From Thermoplasmata archaeon (GTDB taxonomy: Archaea > Thermoplasmatota > Thermoplasmata > Thermoplasmatales > Thermoplasmataceae), in the NCBI GenBank assembly GCA_021797055.1, contig JAKAAI010000070.1:1-9210 (forward strand): a stretch of 9,210 nt of DNA. The letters are read 5' to 3'. How positions within the stretch are numbered: the stretch's first letter is position 1; every line of letters starts with the position of its first letter. The notes under the pieces are model-generated. The model saw only the letters and a list, made by a program, of their open reading frames with translations. It was not told the origin of the DNA and made no database searches. Made by a program: the position numbers and the translations under genes. Shown here in pieces: positions 6,313 to 9,210 of this stretch.

Positions 6313-7812
6313 TTACAGGTAGGATCTGTCCTCGTTGTAATTATGATATGGCATATCATTCTGTGGAGCTTTTTGGGATAGTGTGTTTTCAACGTCGTAT
6401 GCTGCCCCAAGGTTGCCATAGATCTTCTTTATCTTTTCCTCGACAGGCCTGTAAATTTTCAATGCTTCAATTATATGGGATTTTTCAATAAGCTTGGATT
6501 CCTCACTCACAGCTATGTCACCAGCTGCCCTTATTAAGCCCCCCAGTTCCCTGAGCCTTAATGTGAGAGAATTATCCTTGTGATCAATTTCCCGAGCACG
6601 CCTCTTGCCCTCCTCAGTTATTAACTGGCAGGCAGTTATCTCCATGTGGGGAATCTTTCCGTCTGAAATTATCTCCTGAGTTATGAATTGGATATATTTA
6701 CCTCTATTTTCAGCATTATCTGGTATGGTTGTGTCCATGAGAACTTCATAACCGCTTCCCACAATTCTGGATCTAAGAGGGCTCAATATAAACTGAAGAT
6801 CGTTTATATTACATGCGGCTACGAGTATAAAATTACATGGTACTTTATCGACCCTTACACTGGCACCGGCGCTCTGTGGATTCCTGCCGGTAATAGGGAA
6901 ATACTTTTCCTGCATAGCAGTCAGAATATATCTCTGAATGGGTCCAAGATGACTTATCTCATCTATGAACAGGACTCCCTGATGTGCCTCATGAATTGAT
7001 CCTGCAACAACCCTCTCATATGGCAGTGTGCCGAGATGAGGGTGACCACCGTATGGATCATGTCTTACATCACCCAGCAGCTCTGTTTCACTTGCTCCTG
7101 TAGCCAGAATGAATGGATTTCTATCCAGGGGAACTATAACTTTACTAGGACTCTTTTTCTCCTGCTTTCTCTTCTTCTCCAATGCCTTCTCATCCATTAC
7201 CTTGATGTTCTCCCCGGCACGCTCATAAATAACCACCTCTTCTCTGTCATTAATGCGCCTTGTAGAAGTGACTCTGTCAGTGTTATTCTGAACACCGAAA
7301 GCTGCCCCAAGAACATTGAAAACGTCCCCAAAAGGACCAGTTGTGCCTGCCTGAACTTTTGGTGAATTACAGTTTGGGCACACTGTCTCTGTATATGAGG
7401 ATATGAATCCGCATCTTGAACACCGATATCCAAGCCTTTCTGAAACAAAAGCAGGAGCATCTTTTGGATCAACTAACTGTTCCTCAATCTTTGAATCTTC
7501 CTGCATCTCTTCTGAAATTTCACTTGCGGTTTTAATCTCTACAAATGGTCTTTCCGGTCTAAGGGGATTATGCACTGCCCTGATTTCCTCCGTCGGCCTC
7601 GGAATATAAAAGGACATGGCCTGAGCAATCATTGATTTACCTACACCAGGAGGTCCAACCAGAAGGAGGTGCCTGCCCTGCTTAGCAGATACCTTTGCGA
7701 GCCGAACCGCCTCTGACTGACCGATTATCCTGTCAAGCGGAGAAGATGGAATCTTCACTTGTGAAGTATCGATCAGACCTTTAAAATCAGTGTTCAGGAA
7801 CGATGATCCCAT
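6313..7812 (-). CDS. LonB-derived AAA+ ATPase with zinc ribbon, no protease domain
   Basis: The protein has 499 residues. Walker A GPPGVGKS (53-60), ELLGDVRHDP (244-253), Walker B VLFIDEISHL (280-289), TAMQEKYFPITG (298-309), sensor-1 LVAACN (330-335), arginine finger PLRSRI (345-350) and the sensor-2 helix LRLRELGGLIRAAGDIA (418-434) all closely resemble archaeal LonB. Differences are major. After the sensor-2 region only about 65 residues remain, so the C-terminal Ser-Lys protease domain is absent. The stretch between Walker A and Walker B, where LonB has its membrane helices, instead holds a zinc ribbon: Cys131-X2-Cys134 and Cys145-X2-Cys148. A Lys/Glu-rich charged segment follows (207-221). 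It is therefore probably a soluble ATP-driven remodeller with unknown substrate. The ATG at 7812 overlaps dnaG by 19 bp, with AAGG seven bases upstream, implying co-translation with dnaG. Confidence 0.88.
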   Translation of the reverse strand: MGSSFLNTDFKGLIDTSQVKIPSSPLDRIIGQSEAVRLAKVSAKQGRHLLLVGPPGVGKSMIAQAMSFYIPRPTEEIRAVHNPLRPERPFVEIKTASEISEEMQEDSKIEEQLVDPKDAPAFVSERLGYRCSRCGFISSYTETVCPNCNSPKVQAGTTGPFGDVFNVLGAAFGVQNNTDRVTSTRRINDREEVVIYERAGENIKVMDEKALEKKRKQEKKSPSKVIVPLDRNPFILATGASETELLGDVRHDPYGGHPHLGTLPYERVVAGSIHEAHQGVLFIDEISHLGPIQRYILTAMQEKYFPITGRNPQSAGASVRVDKVPCNFILVAACNINDLQFILSPLRSRIVGSGYEVLMDTTIPDNAENRGKYIQFITQEIISDGKIPHMEITACQLITEEGKRRAREIDHKDNSLTLRLRELGGLIRAAGDIAVSEESKLIEKSHIIEALKIYRPVEEKIKKIYGNLGAAYDVENTLSQKAPQNDMPYHNYNEDRSYL

Positions 7813-9107
7813 TCAACTACCTTCAAATCAACCGGTTTTTTGGTTAAATTCGAGACTTTTATTCCATAAATCTGTCTTATTCCGTGGTCGTGTGCTGCAT
7901 CCACCATTCTCTGTGAAACAACCCCGCCGGTCAATATTGCGAACGCTGATGTTATGTTGGACAGCCCGTCATATGTCTCAGTAAGATTAAAGGAAGCCAG
8001 CACCTCTCCCGCCTCATTAAAAACCTCTGTCAGCTTTTCCCTCTGCAGTGTTTCTAATCTTCTCTCAATGGAATCATTATTTTTTAGATCCACCGGGGTA
8101 CCAGCTTTATCAACTTCAACCGGTTTTGCCATTACCTGCTGTGACTGTGCCTGTTCCTCATGTTTTGAATGGGGCTGACTGACATGATCAGGCTCCTTTC
8201 TGCTCTCCTGCGTCTTCAAAACGACCTCTTCTTTTTCCTGTGAGTTCTTCTCCTGTAATTCCTTCAGTTCGCCGGTCATTCCTTTCATAGAAAGATACTG
8301 TGCAAGAGGGGTCTTGTATTTTAGTGCCTTAAATATCTGTTTATATGTGAGCTCTTCAACCTCAGTGCCAGGTGGAGCTCTTGCCACAAAATCAACGTCT
8401 GCAACCTGCAGCATCTCTTTTAGAATGAGGTCACCACCCCTGTCACCATCAAGGAATACGGTAACTGTCCTTTCTTTTGATAAATCCTGAACTGTTTTCG
8501 GTATATTTGTTCCCTGAACTGCTATTGTGTTCTTGATCCCGTATTTTAGAAGATTCAAGACATCGCTTCTGCCCTCAACAACTATTATTGAGTCCGAGTC
8601 CTTTATCGCTGGCCCAGCTGGAAGCTTGTCTTCACCAAATGTAAGAATTTCTCCTTTTTCGACTTCTTCCCTGACTGATTGGACTATACTTTCACTTACA
8701 TTCTTCGAGCCCTGTGTCATTTTTTTGTAAAGACTCTGAGCTCTTTCTACAACCTTCTGTCTCCGTTGTATTCTTACATCTTCAACCGACTCAACTTCTA
8801 GCTTTGCCTTGCAAGGTCCAATTCTGTCTATAGTTTCAAGGGAAGCTGCAAGGATTGACGTCTCTACCTGATCTAAGCCAGATGGAATTAAAACAAAGCC
8901 CTCCGTCCTTCCTTTCTTGCTGTCTATTTCAACCTCTATTCTGCCAATTTTCCCACCTTTCTGAAGGTCCCTTAAATCCAATTCTTCCCCGAGCAGACCT
9001 TCAGTCTGGCCAAATATTGCACCTACGACATCTGGTTTTTCAACCACCCCGTCCGCAGTTATCTTCGCTTTTACCATGTACTTCGTTAAATTTGGATCTA
9101 CATTCAT
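7794..9107 (-). CDS. dnaG: Archaeal DnaG primase-like protein
   Basis: This bacterial-type primase homologue has 437 residues; in archaea it is known to bind the RNA exosome and has limited primase activity. The N-terminal domain includes GVVEKPDVVGAIFGQTEGLLG (20-40) and IPSGLDQVETSILAASLETIDRIGPC (74-99), both highly characteristic. A TOPRIM domain spans about 172-265, with Glu178 in VVEGRSD and Asp220 and Asp222 in FLDGDRGG as metal ligands. A Gln/Glu/Lys/Ser-rich linker (about 280-345) leads to a C-terminal domain with GGVVSQRMVDAAHDHGI (394-410). There is no zinc-binding or DnaB-interacting domain, as expected for archaea. I chose ATG 9107 because GAGGTGA stands five bases ahead; the in-frame GTG at 9116 lies inside that ribosome site. 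The gene is followed by, and overlaps, the zinc-ribbon ATPase. Confidence 0.97.
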   Translation of the reverse strand: MNVDPNLTKYMVKAKITADGVVEKPDVVGAIFGQTEGLLGEELDLRDLQKGGKIGRIEVEIDSKKGRTEGFVLIPSGLDQVETSILAASLETIDRIGPCKAKLEVESVEDVRIQRRQKVVERAQSLYKKMTQGSKNVSESIVQSVREEVEKGEILTFGEDKLPAGPAIKDSDSIIVVEGRSDVLNLLKYGIKNTIAVQGTNIPKTVQDLSKERTVTVFLDGDRGGDLILKEMLQVADVDFVARAPPGTEVEELTYKQIFKALKYKTPLAQYLSMKGMTGELKELQEKNSQEKEEVVLKTQESRKEPDHVSQPHSKHEEQAQSQQVMAKPVEVDKAGTPVDLKNNDSIERRLETLQREKLTEVFNEAGEVLASFNLTETYDGLSNITSAFAILTGGVVSQRMVDAAHDHGIRQIYGIKVSNLTKKPVDLKVVEWDHRS

Positions 9108-9112
9108 GTTTG

Positions 9113-9119
9113 TCACCTC
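9113..9119 (-). promoter_or_regulatory. Ribosome binding site deciding the dnaG start
   Basis: GAGGTGA on the minus strand is a near-perfect archaeal ribosome site five bases before ATG 9107. The in-frame GTG at 9116 is formed by the site itself and is therefore unlikely to be the start codon. Confidence 0.75.
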
Positions 9120-9125
9120 GTAATA

Positions 9126-9149
9126 TTACAGTGGATTGAATTGAAACAT
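9126..9149 (-). other. Possible seven-codon leader ORF upstream of dnaG
   Basis: On the minus strand an ATG at 9149 opens a short frame encoding MFQFNPL and a TAA, ending 18 bp before the dnaG start. It is preceded by AGAGGAG (9156-9162) with a six-base spacing, which is as good as the real genes have. It could be a translated leader peptide or chance in an A/G-rich leader. There is no repeated regulatory codon to suggest attenuation. Confidence 0.25.
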
Positions 9150-9177
9150 TATTTTCTCCTCTTTCTTCCACCATCGG

Positions 9178-9205
9178 TTTAATATGTTTAATCTCTATAT
9201 AATAG
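9178..9205 (-). promoter_or_regulatory. Probable dnaG promoter region
   Basis: Upstream of dnaG on the minus strand two TATA-like elements occur: TTATATAG (9195-9202) and ATATTAAA (9178-9185). Either would start transcription 45-70 bases before the dnaG ATG, giving a leadered mRNA, in agreement with the strong ribosome site. The heptamer ATTAAAC is repeated at 9186-9192 and 9177-9183. Which element is used cannot be told from sequence. The stretch TCTATATAATAGA (9193-9205) is close to palindromic and may also serve a plus-strand gene beyond the window. Confidence 0.4.
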
Positions 9206-9210
9206 ATTCG

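Noticed and set aside
6688..6999. 103-codon plus-strand open frame inside the AAA+ ATPase
   Set aside because: Antisense to sensor-1 and Walker B motifs; no family resemblance and no promoter.
7036..7365. 109-codon plus-strand open frame inside the AAA+ ATPase
   Set aside because: Antisense to the zinc-ribbon part of the ATPase. Its hydrophobic Leu-rich stretch comes from the complement of Lys/Glu codons, so it is not a real membrane protein.
6313..7812. Calling the ATPase LonB protease or magnesium chelatase
   Set aside because: The protease domain and membrane helices of LonB are absent, and the motifs match LonB rather than the chelatase subunit, so neither functional name is justified.
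9042..9174. 44-codon minus-strand frame from ATG 9174 overlapping the dnaG start
   Set aside because: It runs out of frame into conserved dnaG sequence, and the product has no recognisable features. The open length is short enough for chance.
1..9210. CRISPR array, insertion sequence, tRNA or rRNA
   Set aside because: No regularly spaced repeats, transposase, terminal inverted repeats or cloverleaf-like segments were seen; nearly the whole window is occupied by conserved genes.

Overview
The window reads as chromosomal DNA from an archaeon, most likely a Thermoplasmata/Thermoplasmatales-type euryarchaeon. The evidence is an archaeal-type DnaG, an ATPase whose closest resemblance is to archaeal LonB, archaeal TATA boxes about 26-33 bp upstream of apparently leaderless start codons, and internal genes preceded by GGAGGTGATC-like ribosome sites. 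Base composition by eye is moderate (about 40-45% GC) and even across the window. I see no mobile element, CRISPR array, rRNA or tRNA. The lineage assignment is inference; the gene families are clear.

Region 1 (1-92): the last 29 codons of an unidentified plus-strand gene, ending exactly where the minus-strand suf operon ends.

Region 2 (93-5147, minus strand): a compact five-gene iron-sulfur cluster assembly operon in transcription order sufC, sufB, sufD, sufS, sufU. Genes overlap or are separated by only 2-4 bp, which implies one transcript and coupled translation. SufS extracts sulfur from cysteine, SufU probably accepts it through a zinc-ligand swap, and SufBCD is the scaffold and ATPase on which the cluster is built.

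Region 3 (5148-5238): a 91-bp divergent control region. It holds a TATA box for each direction and, between them, inverted repeats. One, AACAC-N6-GTGTT, overlaps the edge of the sufC TATA box and resembles known SufR operators.

Region 4 (5239-6290, plus strand): a divergent SufR-type winged-helix regulator with three C-terminal cysteines placed as in Fe-S-sensing SufR, overlapped by a DUF488 (YeaO-like) gene. Together with region 2 this looks like a self-contained regulon: the regulator would sense Fe-S status and control sufCBDSU and itself. The DUF488 protein is a candidate unknown component.

Region 5 (6313-9107, minus strand): dnaG (archaeal primase-like, exosome-associated) overlapping by 19 bp a 499-residue AAA+ ATPase. 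This ATPase is clearly LonB-derived but has lost the protease domain, and where LonB carries its membrane anchor it carries a four-cysteine zinc ribbon. This pair is the least explained part of the window. The dnaG leader (9117-9210) holds TATA-like sequences, a tandem heptamer and a seven-codon ORF with its own ribosome site.

All functional statements rest on motif recognition by reading; no searches were run.
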